Assembly: GCF_000373585.1 (NCBI RefSeq)
Contig: NZ_KB891880.1
Span: 1-48,755, forward strand
Length of the DNA: 48,755 nucleotides
Reading direction: 5' to 3'
From: Streptomyces sp. MspMP-M5
GTDB lineage: Bacteria > Actinomycetota > Actinomycetes > Streptomycetales > Streptomycetaceae
The position numbers and the translations under genes were made by a program. Positions 1 through 9,948 of the stretch are shown here, piece by piece. The notes under the pieces are model-generated. The model did not search any database. It was not told the origin of the DNA and saw only the letters and a list, made by a program, of their open reading frames with translations. How positions within the stretch are numbered: position 1 is the first letter of the stretch; every line of letters begins with the position of its first letter.

Positions 1-1459
1 GCTTGAGGAGTTCGCGCTCGACCATGCGGGCGGGGCTGCGGAGGTTGAGGGCGGGGCCGCGCTCTTCGGGCGCGGCGGGGCCGCGGGCGGCGGTGCGGGC
101 GGGGGCCTGGGGGGCCCGGTCGTCGCGGCTGCGGGCCAGGCCGCGCACCCGGCGGACGATGGCCTGCTCCTCGGCCTGGCTGGTGATGCCCACGAGGCCG
201 ACGAGGCGGATGGCGTAACGGTCGCGCAGGCCGCGGTCCTTGATGGCGGCGACGACCGGTACGGCCTCCTCGACGGCGGCGATCCGGCCTTCCTCCGTGT
301 CGAGGTTGTAGCGGGTCACGATGGAGCGCAGGGCGAAGGCGAAGAGCGGGGTGCGGGACTCGACGAGGGCGGCGACGGCCTGGTCGCCCTCGGCGAGCCG
401 GAGGTCGCAGGGGTCCATGCCGCCCGGGGAGATGGCGATGGAGGTCTCGGCGGCGAACTTCTGGTCGTCCTCGAAGGCGCGCAGGGCGGCCTTCTGGCCG
501 GCGGCGTCGCCGTCGAAGGTGAAGACCACCTCGGAGCCGGAGTTGTCCATCAGCAGCCGGCGGAGGATCTTGATGTGGCCCTCGCCGAAGGCGGTGCCGC
601 AGGTGGCGATGGCGGTGGTGACGCCGGCGAGGTGGCAGGCCATGACGTCGGTGTAGCCCTCGACGACGACGGCGCGGTTGCCCTTGGCGATCTCCTTCTT
701 GGCGAGGTCGATGCCGTAGAGGACCTGGGACTTGCGGTAGAGGGGGGTCTCGGGGGTGTTGAGGTACTTGGGGCCGTTGTCGTCGTCGCGGAGCTTGCGG
801 GCGCCGAAGCCGACGACCTCGCCGGAGATGTCGCGGATGGGCCACATCAGGCGGCCGCGGAAGCGGTCGATGGGGCCGCGGCGGCCCTCCTGGGAGAGGC
901 CGGAGAGGACCAGCTCCTTGTCGGTGAAGCCGCGGCCGCGCAGGAAGCGGGTGAGGTGGTCCCAGCCGGCGGGGCTGTAGCCGACGCCGAAGTGCCCGGC
1001 GGCGGCCTGGTCGAAGCCGCGCTCGGCGAGGAAGGTGCGGGCGACGGCGGCCTCGGGGCTCTCCAGCTGCTCGGTGTAGTACTGGGCGGCGGCTTTGTGG
1101 GCCTCGACCAGGCGGGTGCGCTCGCCCTGCTGGCGGCCGGGGGTGTAGCCGCCCTCCTCGTAGCGCAGGGTGATGCCGGCCTGGGCGGCGAGGCGTTCGA
1201 TGGTCTCGGCGAAGGAGAGGTGGTCGATCTTCATGACGAAGTCGACGGTGTCGCCGCCCTCTTGGCAGCCGAAGCAGTGGTAGAGGCCCTTGGCGGGGCT
1301 GACGTGGAAGGACGGGGACTTCTCGTCGTGGAAGGGGCACAGGCCCTTGAGGTTGCCGCCGCCGGCGTTGCGGAGCTGGAGGTACTCGGACACGACGGCG
1401 TCGATCGGGACCGCGTCCCGCACCGCCTTCACATCGTCATCGTTGATCCTGCCTGCCAC
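1..1459 (-). CDS. dnaG: DNA primase DnaG (3' end outside window)
   Basis: Synthesises the RNA primers for replication. Reading leftward from a GTG start at 1459, the protein opens MAGRINDDDV. It has the CHC2 zinc-binding domain (CPFHDEK, then YHCFGC at about residues 40-65), the primase catalytic core, and the TOPRIM motifs VVVEGYTDV (about residue 265) and FTFDGDAAGQKAA (about residue 310). About 486 residues are visible. The gene has no stop before base 1, so the C-terminal DnaB-interaction domain (family length about 630) lies off the window. The last gene upstream on the same strand is the dehydratase, about 100 bp away. A dGTPase gene close by is a common actinobacterial arrangement. Identity is certain; only the true C-terminus is unseen. 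Confidence 0.97.
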   Translation of the reverse strand, partial: MAGRINDDDVKAVRDAVPIDAVVSEYLQLRNAGGGNLKGLCPFHDEKSPSFHVSPAKGLYHCFGCQEGGDTVDFVMKIDHLSFAETIERLAAQAGITLRYEEGGYTPGRQQGERTRLVEAHKAAAQYYTEQLESPEAAVARTFLAERGFDQAAAGHFGVGYSPAGWDHLTRFLRGRGFTDKELVLSGLSQEGRRGPIDRFRGRLMWPIRDISGEVVGFGARKLRDDDNGPKYLNTPETPLYRKSQVLYGIDLAKKEIAKGNRAVVVEGYTDVMACHLAGVTTAIATCGTAFGEGHIKILRRLLMDNSGSEVVFTFDGDAAGQKAALRAFEDDQKFAAETSIAISPGGMDPCDLRLAEGDQAVAALVESRTPLFAFALRSIVTRYNLDTEEGRIAAVEEAVPVVAAIKDRGLRDRYAIRLVGLVGITSQAEEQAIVRRVRGLARSRDDRAPQAPARTAARGPAAPEERGPALNLRSPARMVERELLK

Positions 1460-1560
1460 GCGTGAAGTCTACGGTGGGGGTCCGACAGTCCCCGCCGGAA
1501 GCCCGTGGGAGGAGCCCCGGCCGGGGCGGGCCGACCCGGGCCGGGGCGGTGCGGGGCGGG

Positions 1561-2592
1561 TCAGCCGAGGAGTTCCCGGAAGCGGTCGGGGCCGATGTTG
1601 CCGCCGGAGACGATCACGCCGATACGGGCCGGTTCGGGCCCCGGGGACGGCTCCAGGCGGCCGGAGAGCAGGGCGGCGAGGGCGCTGGCGCCGCTGGGCT
1701 CGACGACGATCTTGAGGCGTTCGAAGGCGAAGGCCATGGCGGCGCGGATCTCGTCGTCGGTGACGAGGACCATGGAGTCGACCAGCCGGCGGTTGATCGC
1801 GAAGGTCAGCTCGCCGGGGGTGTCGACGGCCTGGCCGTCGGCGATGGTGCGCGGCACGGGGACGGCGACGCGGTGGCCGGCGGCCAGGGAGCGGCGGGTG
1901 TCGTCGCCGGCCGCGGGCTCGACGCCGATCATGCGGATGCCGGGGGCCAGGGCGGTGGCGACGGTGGCGCAGCCGGCCATCAGCCCGCCGCCGCCGACGG
2001 GTACGAGGAGGGCGTCGAGCGGGCCGGTCTCCTCCAGGAGCTCCAGGGCGGTGGTGCCCTGTCCGGCGATGACGTGCGGATGGTCGTACGGGGGGATCAG
2101 GGTCAGGCCGCGCTCCTGGGCGATGCGGCCGCTGAGGGCGGCGCGGTCCTCGGTGTAGCGGTCGTAGGTGACGATCTCGGCGCCGTAGCCGGCGGTGGCA
2201 TCCCGTTTGGCGCGCGGGGCGTCGGCGGGCATGACGATGACGGCGCGGGTGCCGCGTTCCCGGGCGGCCAGGGCGAGGGCCTGGGCGTGGTTGCCGGAGG
2301 AGTGGGCGACGACCCCGCGGGCCAGCTGTTCGGGGGTGAGGCGGGAGAGGGCGTGGTAGGCGCCGCGGAACTTGAAGGCGCCGGCCCGTTGGAAGTTCTC
2401 GCACTTGAGGAAGGCCCGGGTGCCGGTCCGGGCGTCGAGGGTGCGGGAGCGCAGTACCGGGGTGCGGTGGGCCGCGCCGGCCAGCCGGCGGGCGGCCTCC
2501 CGGACGTCGTCGAGGGTGACGCCCGGGGTGCCGCTGCCACCGGGGCCGGCGCTGCCGTCGGAGCTGGTGAGGCGCGTGGGACCAGAGGTCAT
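1561..2592 (-). CDS. PLP-dependent serine/threonine dehydratase family enzyme
   Basis: 343-residue fold-type II PLP enzyme. The Schiff-base lysine is in FKFRGAY, followed by SSGNHAQALA, the glycine-rich phosphate loop PVGGGGLMAG and the C-terminal SGGNIG motif. There is no ACT regulatory domain. The length therefore fits catabolic threonine dehydratase, serine racemase or hydroxyaspartate dehydratase rather than biosynthetic IlvA, and the exact substrate cannot be read from the sequence. The ATG at 2592 lies 9 bp past the stop of the FAD oxidoreductase, so the two are probably co-transcribed. An N-terminal Ser/Gly/Thr-rich stretch of about 25 residues precedes the conserved domain, and a later start is possible. 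Confidence 0.88.
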   Translation of the reverse strand: MTSGPTRLTSSDGSAGPGGSGTPGVTLDDVREAARRLAGAAHRTPVLRSRTLDARTGTRAFLKCENFQRAGAFKFRGAYHALSRLTPEQLARGVVAHSSGNHAQALALAARERGTRAVIVMPADAPRAKRDATAGYGAEIVTYDRYTEDRAALSGRIAQERGLTLIPPYDHPHVIAGQGTTALELLEETGPLDALLVPVGGGGLMAGCATVATALAPGIRMIGVEPAAGDDTRRSLAAGHRVAVPVPRTIADGQAVDTPGELTFAINRRLVDSMVLVTDDEIRAAMAFAFERLKIVVEPSGASALAALLSGRLEPSPGPEPARIGVIVSGGNIGPDRFRELLG

Positions 2593-2601
2593 ACGGGCAC
2601 G

Positions 2602-3864
2602 TTACGGGAGCAGCGAGGTCAGGGGAACGGTGGGATCGGCCAGCCTCTCGGGGTCCAACGGGGCAGCCGAGCGGATCAGTTGCTGGACGTGCTCGGCGAC
2701 GTCCCAGACGTTGACGTTCATGCCGGCCAGGACGCGGCCCTCGCTGAGCCAGAAGGCGATGAACTCCCGCTTGCCGACGTCGCCGCGGCAGACGACCTGG
2801 TCGTAGGAGCCGGGCGGGGCGTAGCCGGAGTACTCCATGCCGAGGTCGTACTGGTCGGAGAAGAAGTACGGGACGCGGTCGTAGCTGATGTCCTGGCCGA
2901 GCATGGCGCGGGCGGCGGCCGGGCCGCCGTTGAGGGCGTTGGCCCAGTGCTCGACGCGCAGCCGGGTGTCCAGGAGGGGGTGGTCGGCGGCGGCCGCGTC
3001 GCCGGCGGCGTAGATGTACGGGTCGGAGGTGCGCAGCGCGGCGTCGACGGCGATGCCGCCGCCGTCGGCGCGGTCGACGACGTCGAGGCCGGCCTGTTCG
3101 GCGAGGGCGGTGCGGGGGGCGGCGCCGATGGCGGCGAGCACGTCGTGGGCGGGGTGGTCCTCGCCGTCGTCGGTGCGGACGGAGACGACCACGCCGTCCT
3201 GGCCGACGATCTCGGTGAGGCGGGCGCCGAAGTGGAAGCGGACGCCGCGCTCGCGGTGCAGGTCGGTGAAGAGGGCGCCGAGTTCGGGGCCGAGGATGCC
3301 GTGCAGGGGCGTCGGTTCGGGTTCGACGATGGTGACCTCGGCGCCGTAGGAGCGGGCCGCGGCGGCCACTTCGAGGCCGATCCAGCCGGCGCCGGCGATG
3401 ACCAGGTGGCCGTTCTCGCGCCCCAGGGAGGCGAGGACGCCGCGGAGGCGTTCGGCGTGCGCGAGGCGGCGGAGGTGGTGGACGCCGGCCAGGCCGGTGC
3501 CGGGGATGTTCAGGCGGCGGGGTTCGGCGCCGGTGGCCAGCAGCAGCCTGTCGTAGGCGATGAGGGTGCCGTCGCCCAGGCGGACGGTCCGGGCGGCGGG
3601 GTCCAGGTGGACGGCGGGCTGGCCCAGGTGGAGCTCGATCCGGGCCTGGGCGTAGAAGGCGGGTTCATGGATGAAGACGCTGTCCCGCTCCTCCTTGCCG
3701 AGCAGGTACCCCTTGGAGAGCGGGGGGCGCTCGTAGGGGTGGTCGCGCTCGTCACAGATGAGGATCACCCGGCCGGTGAACCCTTCCGCGCGGAGCGTCT
3801 CCGCGGCCTTCGCTCCGGCCAGGCCACCCCCGACGATGACGAACGTCTGGTGCGTGTCGACCAC
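2602..3864 (-). CDS. NAD(P)/FAD-dependent ferredoxin reductase-like oxidoreductase
   Basis: 420-residue flavoprotein of the ferredoxin/rubredoxin reductase (AIF-like) group. It has an N-terminal FAD Rossmann motif (VIVGGGLAGAKAAE), the conserved YERPPLSKGYLLG segment, a second dinucleotide motif (IAGAGWIGLEVA) for NAD(P)H, and YAAGDAAA near the C-terminal FAD-binding region. The chosen start is the GTG at 3864, because AGGAGG lies six bases upstream and the FAD motif begins directly after it. An ATG 75 codons further upstream gives a low-complexity leader and is unlikely. The physiological electron acceptor is unknown. The gene is followed 9 bp later by the dehydratase gene. Confidence 0.9.
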   Translation of the reverse strand: MVDTHQTFVIVGGGLAGAKAAETLRAEGFTGRVILICDERDHPYERPPLSKGYLLGKEERDSVFIHEPAFYAQARIELHLGQPAVHLDPAARTVRLGDGTLIAYDRLLLATGAEPRRLNIPGTGLAGVHHLRRLAHAERLRGVLASLGRENGHLVIAGAGWIGLEVAAAARSYGAEVTIVEPEPTPLHGILGPELGALFTDLHRERGVRFHFGARLTEIVGQDGVVVSVRTDDGEDHPAHDVLAAIGAAPRTALAEQAGLDVVDRADGGGIAVDAALRTSDPYIYAAGDAAAADHPLLDTRLRVEHWANALNGGPAAARAMLGQDISYDRVPYFFSDQYDLGMEYSGYAPPGSYDQVVCRGDVGKREFIAFWLSEGRVLAGMNVNVWDVAEHVQQLIRSAAPLDPERLADPTVPLTSLLP

Positions 3865-4079
3865 TTGCTTCCTCCTCGTTGCGGTGCCGTACGTCCGCGT
3901 CCGCGTCCGTGAACGCCCCTGTTGGTCCCCGTTGTTTCCCCCGCTGCCGCCCCCGTTTTGCGGTGCCTCCCGTGTCTCTCTCGTTCCCTTGATGTGTTCG
4001 ACGGTTTTCGGGTTCCCGTATGCCGTCGCGGGGACGAGCGTCCCGCACGGAGCGTGAGGGGGGAAGAGGGGCCGCCTCC

Positions 4080-4094
4080 CCAGGGTCACCCTGG
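4080..4094. promoter_or_regulatory. Short palindrome between dGTPase and FAD oxidoreductase genes
   Basis: CCAGGGT-C-ACCCTGG is a perfect 7-bp inverted repeat with a one-base centre, in the 236-bp gap between the end of the dGTPase gene and the start of the FAD oxidoreductase gene. It could be a weak terminator or an operator. No T-tract follows. The rest of the gap shows nothing further that I can name. Confidence 0.35.
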
Positions 4095-4100
4095 GTTGCC

Positions 4101-5435
4101 CTAACCGTTACCAGGGGGACGTGTGAGACGAGCGTGAAGATTACGCGCGGAGGCGTCGGTGAGCGCGGCGATCTGGTCGATGACGGCCCGCAGCCGGGCG
4201 GTGTCGTCGGGGGCCGCGTCGAACAGCGAACGGAACTGCGGGTCAAGGCCGTCGGGGGCGCGGGCGAGCAGCGCCTCGGCGAGTTCCGCGATCACCACAC
4301 GCTGGTCGGCGCGGAGCGCTTCCTGGTCCGGGCGCTGTATCACGTAGCGATCGGCGACGGCCTTGAGAACGGCGCATTCCAGGCGGGTTTCGGCCGGAAC
4401 CACCAGCTCCGCCGCGTACCGGGTGAGCGGGCCGGTGCTGAAGCGGGCCCGGGTGGCGCCCTCGGCGGCCAGGCAGAAGCGGCCGATGAGCTGGCTGGTG
4501 GCGTCCTTGAGGCGGGCCTGGGCGAGCGCCGAGCCGTCGTAGCCGTGCGGCCACCACTCCTGCTCCAGGAGGCGGTCCAGGGCGGCGGCCAGCGCCGCCT
4601 CGGCGGCACCGGGGGCGTAGCGCTCGGCGGCGACCGCGAAGATCTCGGCGCGTTCGGGGTCGGCGAGCAGCACGTTGGGGTCGAGGTGGCCGGCGTGCAG
4701 CCCGTCCTCGACGTCGTGCACCGAGTAGGCGACGTCGTCGGCCCAGTCCATGACCTGCGCCTCGAAGCTGCGCCGGCCGGACGGGGCGCCCTGCCGGAAC
4801 CACGCGAAGACGGGCAGGTCGTCGGCGTAGACGCCGAACTTCACGGCGTCCGGGCCGTCGGGGTGGGCGCCGCGCGGCCAGGGGTACTTGGTGGCGGCGT
4901 CCAGGGCGGCGCGGGTGAGGTTGAGACCGACGCTGACCGGTGCGCCGTCCGGGGAGGGCACGAACCGCTTGGGTTCCAGGCGGGCCAGGAGGCGCAGCGA
5001 CTGGGCGTTGCCCTCGAAGCCGCCGCAGGGCGCGGCGACCTCGTTGAGGGCCTGTTCGCCGTTGTGCCCGAAGGGCGGGTGGCCGAGGTCGTGCGCCAGG
5101 CAGGCGGTCTCGACCAGATCCGGGTCGCAGCCGAGGGCGGCGCCCAGTTCGCGGCCCACCTGGGCGCACTCCAGGGAGTGCGTCAGACGGGTGCGGGGGC
5201 TGGCGTCCCATGCCTGGGTGGCGCTGCCGGGGGTGACGACCTGGGTCTTGCCGGCGAGCCGGCGCAGTGCGGCGGAGTGCAGGACCCGGGCGCGGTCGCG
5301 CTGGAAGGCGGTGCGCCCGGGGCGTTTGTCCGGCTCGGGGACCCAGCGTTCGGTGTCCGCCGCGGTGTAGCCGGGGAGCGCCGCGCGCGGGTCCTCGCCG
5401 GGACTGGGAGGGGTTGCCCGTGTTGTGCCCGTCAT
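4101..5435 (-). CDS. dgt: Deoxyguanosinetriphosphate triphosphohydrolase-like protein
   Basis: 444-residue HD-superfamily nucleotidase. HD-motif residues are visible in [25 protein letters not shown] (metal-binding His-Asp) and [13 protein letters not shown]. The family hydrolyses dGTP or other dNTPs to the nucleoside plus tripolyphosphate. The ATG at 5435 overlaps the stop of the upstream chelatase gene as ATGA, so translation is probably coupled. The reading frame stays open far upstream of this ATG, but that extension is Arg/Pro-rich frame shadow. Whether it is a true dGTPase or a relaxed dNTPase cannot be decided here. Confidence 0.94.
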   Translation of the reverse strand: MTGTTRATPPSPGEDPRAALPGYTAADTERWVPEPDKRPGRTAFQRDRARVLHSAALRRLAGKTQVVTPGSATQAWDASPRTRLTHSLECAQVGRELGAALGCDPDLVETACLAHDLGHPPFGHNGEQALNEVAAPCGGFEGNAQSLRLLARLEPKRFVPSPDGAPVSVGLNLTRAALDAATKYPWPRGAHPDGPDAVKFGVYADDLPVFAWFRQGAPSGRRSFEAQVMDWADDVAYSVHDVEDGLHAGHLDPNVLLADPERAEIFAVAAERYAPGAAEAALAAALDRLLEQEWWPHGYDGSALAQARLKDATSQLIGRFCLAAEGATRARFSTGPLTRYAAELVVPAETRLECAVLKAVADRYVIQRPDQEALRADQRVVIAELAEALLARAPDGLDPQFRSLFDAAPDDTARLRAVIDQIAALTDASARNLHARLTRPPGNG

Positions 5436-6430
5436 ACGGCGACGGTAGCCGCCCTGGGGACGTCGGTGCCGGATCCGGTGCGCGTGGAGAGCGCCTGGTC
5501 GTAGCGGTGCAGTACGAGGCGGGCCAGCGCGGGGTGGTCGCCCAGCGGGGCGGCGGCGGGCCCGGGGGCGAGGGCCGCGCACCGGTCGGCGAAGCGGCCG
5601 GGGGCGGCGAAGCAGGCGGCGACGGCGATGTCGTCGGGGTGGTGGCCGCGGTCGGTCAGCGCGCGGACGGCTTCGGGGACGCTGAGGGCGGCGGCTATCC
5701 GGGAGGGGCGACGCGAAGCGTCTCCGCCCGGGGTGGTGGCGGGCGACGGGTGGGCGTAGGCGGGCAGGACGGGGACGCCGCCGAGGTGGGTGGAGAGGAG
5801 GCGGGCGATACGGGCGGTGTCGCGGGCGGAGCGGGGGGCGCGGGAGCCGGCGGCGGCCAGGACGACGGCGGGGCGGCGGCCGGCGTGGGGGCCGGTGGGG
5901 AAGCCGGCCTCCAGGAGGCGGCCGTGCAGGGCCTCGGCCAGGAGGGCGTGCGGGCCCAGGGGTGCCGCTGTCCGGCCGGTGAGGTGCGGGGCGGCGGCGA
6001 GCGCGGCGGGCAGGTCGTGGGTGACGTGATAGCCGTGGCCGAAGAGCAGCGGCACGAGGACGACGGCGTCGGAGGTGCCGTGCAGTGAGGCGAGGGTGTC
6101 GGCGAGCAGCGGCCGGTCGAGTTCGAGGTGGCCGAGGTGGACGGGGAGGCCGGGGCGGAGCGCCCGGATCCGGGCGAGGAGGGCCCGGACGGCGGGGGCG
6201 GCCCCGGGGTGGCGGCTGCCGTGGGCGACGGCCACGAGGGCGGGTGGCGGGGCGGCGGGGCGGCGGAAGCGGTGCAGGCGGACGGTGCGCAGGCGGTTGC
6301 CGAGGACATCGGTGATCTCGGCGGCGAGACCGGCGGCGGCCAGGGGGGCGAAGGGCGGGGCGGACGGCCCGGGTGCCGGGGCGGAGAGGCCGGGCTCCTG
6401 GGTGGGCTGGTTCGCTGTCGACGCCGTCAT
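5432..6430 (-). CDS. Sirohydrochlorin chelatase (CbiX family), two-lobed
   Basis: 332-residue class II chelatase-like protein. The N-terminal lobe carries the family signature [12 protein letters not shown] and the second metal-site segment [13 protein letters not shown]. The C-terminal lobe repeats the fold ([22 protein letters not shown]) but lacks the histidines, so only one lobe looks catalytic. The family inserts Fe or Co into sirohydrochlorin; here siroheme for nitrite reductase is the natural role. It is divergent from the nitrate reductase gene across a 161-bp shared promoter region and is coupled to dgt by a 4-base overlap. The first 45 residues are low-complexity Pro/Ala. Confidence 0.87.
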   Translation of the reverse strand: MTASTANQPTQEPGLSAPAPGPSAPPFAPLAAAGLAAEITDVLGNRLRTVRLHRFRRPAAPPPALVAVAHGSRHPGAAPAVRALLARIRALRPGLPVHLGHLELDRPLLADTLASLHGTSDAVVLVPLLFGHGYHVTHDLPAALAAAPHLTGRTAAPLGPHALLAEALHGRLLEAGFPTGPHAGRRPAVVLAAAGSRAPRSARDTARIARLLSTHLGGVPVLPAYAHPSPATTPGGDASRRPSRIAAALSVPEAVRALTDRGHHPDDIAVAACFAAPGRFADRCAALAPGPAAAPLGDHPALARLVLHRYDQALSTRTGSGTDVPRAATVAV

Positions 6431-6541
6431 GGAGCGAGGCTGGCACCCGGTCGTTGCGGTTCCGTTTCCCGCCGGGGAAATCCGTGTACCGCGACCCCTC
6501 TGCCGGCCTGCGGTCCCGTGGGAGGAGTCCGCCGCGCGCCG

Positions 6542-6568
6542 GAAACGGGGGCGATCCGTCGGCGTAAC
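6542..6568 (+). promoter_or_regulatory. Candidate nitrogen-control element upstream of nitrate reductase
   Basis: GAAAC at 6542-6546 and GTAAC at 6564-6568 are separated by 17 bp containing GGGCGATCC. GTAAC ends 23 bp before the nitrate reductase ATG. The same pair, spacing and core recur at 24599-24625, with 22 bp to the nitrite reductase operon start. The half-sites resemble GlnR half-sites (GTnAC and GAAAC), but the order and spacing are not the canonical GlnR arrangement. A GlnR or NnaR site is inference. Confidence 0.5.
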
Positions 6569-6591
6569 ACGCCCGTTCCACGCTGACCGGT

Positions 6592-8794
6592 ATGGACGCC
6601 GTCGCCACCGCCCCGGTCGAGACCCACTGCCCCTACTGCGCCCTGCAATGCGGCATGGGGCTGCGGCCCACCACCGGGCCGGGCGGCCCTGCGGTGGAGG
6701 TTGTGGAGCGGCCCGCGTTCCCCGTGAACCGGGGCGCGCTGTGCGGCAAGGGGCGCACCGCGCACGAACTGCTCGCCCCCGGGGCGCGCTTGACGACTCC
6801 CCTGGTGCGCGACGCGGACACCGGGCAGCTGGTGCCGGCCGGTTGGGACGCGGCCCTGGACCGGGTCGCGGAGGGCCTGCGGCGGGCCGGCGCGGTGTAC
6901 GGGCGGGACGCGGTCGGGGTGTTCGGCGGCGGCGGGCTGACCAACGAGAAGGCGTATGCGCTGGGGAAGTTCGCGCGGGTGGTGCTGGGCACGTCGCAGA
7001 TCGACTACAACGGCCGGTTCTGCATGTCGTCGGCCGCGGCGGCGCAGGGCCGGGCGTTCGGGCTGGACCGGGGGCTGCCGTTCCCGCTGGCCGATGTGGC
7101 GCGGACCGGGTGCGTGCTGCTGGTCGGCTCCAACCTGGCGGAGACCATGCCGCCGGCGCTGCGCCATCTGACCGAGCTCAGGGAGAACGGCGGGCGGCTG
7201 ATCGTCGTCGATCCCCGCCGGACCCGCACCGCCGAACAGGCCGATCTGCATCTCGCGCCGCGCCCCGGTACGGACCTGGCGCTGGCGCTGGGCCTGCTGC
7301 ACCTGGTGGTCGCCGAGGGGCGCACGGACGAGGAGTTCATCGCGGCCCGCACCAGTGGCTGGCCGGCGGCGCGGGCCGCGGCGATGGCGCACTGGCCGGA
7401 GCTGGTCGAGCGGATCACCGGGGTGCCGGTGCCACAACTCCGCCAGGCCGTGGCGCTGTTCTGCGACGCGCCGTCCTCGATGGTGCTGACCGCACGCGGC
7501 CCGGAACAACAGGCGAAGGGCACCGACACCGTGGGGGCGTGGATCAACCTGTGCCTGGCCACCGGGCGGGCCGGCCGGGAGCTGTCCGGCTACGGCTGCC
7601 TGACCGGCCAGGGCAACGGCCAGGGAGGCCGCGAACACGGCCAGAAGGCCGACCAGTTGCCCGGCTACCGGCGGCTGGACGACCCGGCGGCCCGCAGGCA
7701 TGTGGCGGCGGTGTGGGGGGGTGGACCCGGATGCGCTGCCCGGGCCGGGCCGCAGCGCCTACGAGCTGCTGGACGCGCTGGGCGGCGAGATACGGGCGCT
7801 GCTGCTGATGGGCTCCAACCCGGTGGTGTCGGCGCCGCACGCCGCCCATGTGGAGGAGCGGATCCGGGCGCTGGACTTCCTGGCGGTGGCGGACGTGGTG
7901 CTGTCCGAGACGGCGGCGCTGGCGGACGTGGTGCTACCGGTGGCCCAGTGGGCGGAGGAGACCGGGACGACGACGAACCTGGAGGGCCGGGTGCTGCTGC
8001 GCCGCCGGGCCCTGGCCCCGCCGCCCGGGGTCCGCACGGACCTGGAGGTGCTCCGCGGGCTCGCGGCGCGCCTGGGGCACCCGGCGGGCTTCCCGGCCGA
8101 CCCGGAGGCGGTCTTCGAGGAGCTGCGGCGCGCGTCGGCGGGCGGGCCGGCGGACTACTCGGGGATCAGCTACGCGCGGATCGCGGCGGAGGACGGGGTG
8201 TTCTGGCCGTGCCCGGCGGGTCCGGCGAGCGCTGCGGGACCGGCGGGTCCGGCGGACACCGCGGAGGGCGCGACGCGGGCCGTGACGGGGGCTCAGGCGG
8301 CCTGCGGGGAGCCGGCCGGGGCCCCGGGCCATCCCGGCACGCCGCGGCTCTTCCTCGACCGGTTCGCGACGTCCGACGGCCGGGCCCGCTTCGTGCCGGT
8401 CACGCACCGCCCGGCGGACGAGGAGCCGGACGCCGGCTACCCGGTGGTGCTGACCACGGGGCGGGTGCTGGCGCAGTACCAATCAGGCGCGCAGACCCGC
8501 CGGGTGGCCGCGCTGAACGCCGCCGAGCCCGGCCCCTACGTCGAGCTCCACCCGCGGCTGGCGGACCGGCTCGGGATAGCCGACGGCGAGCCGGTCGCGG
8601 TGGTCTCCCGGCGCGGCCGGGCGGTGGCGCCGGCCCGGGTGAGCCCGGCGATCCGCCCGGACACGGTGTTCATGCCGTTCCACTGGCCGGGCGAGGGCCG
8701 GGCCAACTCCCTGACCAACCCGGCGCTCGACCCGGTGTCCCGGATGCCGGAGTTCAAGGTGTGCGCCGTACGGGTCGAGCGGCCGGCGCCGTAG
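6592..8794 (+). pseudogene. nasA: Assimilatory nitrate reductase, molybdopterin subunit, with +1 frameshift
   Basis: Molybdopterin oxidoreductase that reduces nitrate to nitrite in the cytoplasm. The ATG at 6592 opens with a 4Fe-4S motif, [10 protein letters not shown], completed by the Cys in GALCGKG. RFCMSSA (about residue 143) supplies the likely Mo-ligating cysteine. LVGSNLAETMP, VVDPRRT and GQGNGQGGREHG are typical bis-MGD loops. At 7715-7721 there is a run of seven G. Downstream, the homologous sequence (VDPDALPG, LLLMGSNPVVS, then the C-terminal MGD domain with LTTGRVLAQYQSG) continues in the +2 frame to the stop at 8794. Six G would restore one 733-codon frame. As written, the first frame runs into unrelated Gly/Arg-rich sequence and ends at 8853. 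It is either a sequencing error in a homopolymer or a real inactivating or phase-variable frameshift. Confidence 0.88.
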
Positions 8795-8830
8795 GACCCG
8801 CCCGACGGCCCGCGGGGGCCCGGGGTGCCG

Positions 8831-9841
8831 TCAGTGGGCGTCGAGTTCCTTGAGGTAGGCGGCGCGGGTCTCCTCGTCCAGGAAGGACGCCAGGAAGGAG
8901 TTGCGGGCGAGCGTCCGCAGCGTCTCCTCGTCCAGGCCGAGGGCGTCCCGTACGGCGGTGAAGTTGTCGTCGGCGTAGCCGCCGAAGTAGGCCGGGTCGT
9001 CGGAGTTGAGGGTGACCAGCAGGCCGGCGTCCAGCATGGCGGGCAGCGGGTGGTCGGCGAGGTCGTCGACGACCCGCAGGCGGACGTTGGACAGCGGGCA
9101 CACGGTCAGCGGGATGCGTTCGGCGACCAGGCGGGCGACCAGGCGCTCGTCCTCCATGCAGCGCACCCCGTGGTCGACCCGGTCCACGCCGAGGAGGTCC
9201 AGCGCCTCCCACACGTAGGCCGCCGGGCCCTCCTCGCCCGCGTGGGCCACGCACTTGAGGCCGGCCTCCCGGGCCAGCGCGAAGACCTCCTGGAACTTCG
9301 ACGGCGGGTGGCCGACCTCGGCGGAGTCCAGGCCGACGGCGGTGATCCGGTCCAGGTAGGGGCGGGCCGCCTCGAAGGTCGTCAGGGCCGACTCGGCGCT
9401 CTCGTCGCGCAGGAAGCACATGATCAGCCGGGTGGTGATGCCGTACGCCTCCGGGGCTGCGTCCAGCGCCCGGCAGAGGCCGCGGACGACCGTCCCCAGG
9501 GGGACGCCGCGGGAGGTGTGCGCCTGCGGGTCGAAGAAGATCTCGGCGTGCCGTACGCCCTGCTCCTTTGCGCGCGCCAGATAGGCGTGCGCCAGGTCCG
9601 CGAAGTCGTCCTCGGTGCGCAGCACCTCCATCAGCGCGTAGTAGAGGTTCAGGAAGGACTGCAGGTCGGTGAAGGAGTAGGCGCGGCGGAGGTCGTCCTC
9701 GGTGGCGTAGGGCAGGGTGACGCCGTTGCGTTCGGCGAGCGTGAAGGCCAGGCCGGGCTCCAGGGTGCCCTCGATGTGGAGGTGGAGTTCGGCCTTGGGG
9801 AGGGGGCGGTGGGCGGGGGCGCTCGCGGGGGTGGAGGGCAC
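8831..9841 (-). CDS. Adenine deaminase (adenosine deaminase-like family)
   Basis: 336-residue metal-dependent amidohydrolase. Visible ligands and catalytic residues are HLH in AELHLHIEGTLEP, the His/Glu pair in VAHAGEEGP, His in DRVDHGV, and Asp in LNSDDPAYFGG. The segment SEVGHPPSKFQ is, to my knowledge, typical of the bacterial and fungal adenine deaminase (ADAL) branch rather than true adenosine deaminase. I therefore favour adenine to hypoxanthine plus ammonia (purine salvage), although such genes are often labelled adenosine deaminase. The start is GTG at 9841. The gene converges on the nitrate reductase gene. Confidence 0.88.
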   Translation of the reverse strand: MPSTPASAPAHRPLPKAELHLHIEGTLEPGLAFTLAERNGVTLPYATEDDLRRAYSFTDLQSFLNLYYALMEVLRTEDDFADLAHAYLARAKEQGVRHAEIFFDPQAHTSRGVPLGTVVRGLCRALDAAPEAYGITTRLIMCFLRDESAESALTTFEAARPYLDRITAVGLDSAEVGHPPSKFQEVFALAREAGLKCVAHAGEEGPAAYVWEALDLLGVDRVDHGVRCMEDERLVARLVAERIPLTVCPLSNVRLRVVDDLADHPLPAMLDAGLLVTLNSDDPAYFGGYADDNFTAVRDALGLDEETLRTLARNSFLASFLDEETRAAYLKELDAH

Positions 9842-9948
9842 GGGTCACACCTGTTCTGCTGTGCTGCGGGGCGGGTTCCTGTTTTTCGGGCCGTGCGGAC
9901 GGCGCGCCCTTGGTGGACGAGTCGCCCTGACGGGACGAGTCGTCCAGG

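Noticed and set aside
1462..3912. Open frame of about 816 codons on the + strand
   Set aside because: Antisense shadow of the dehydratase and FAD oxidoreductase; Gly/Ala/Val/Asp composition without any motif, caused by high GC.
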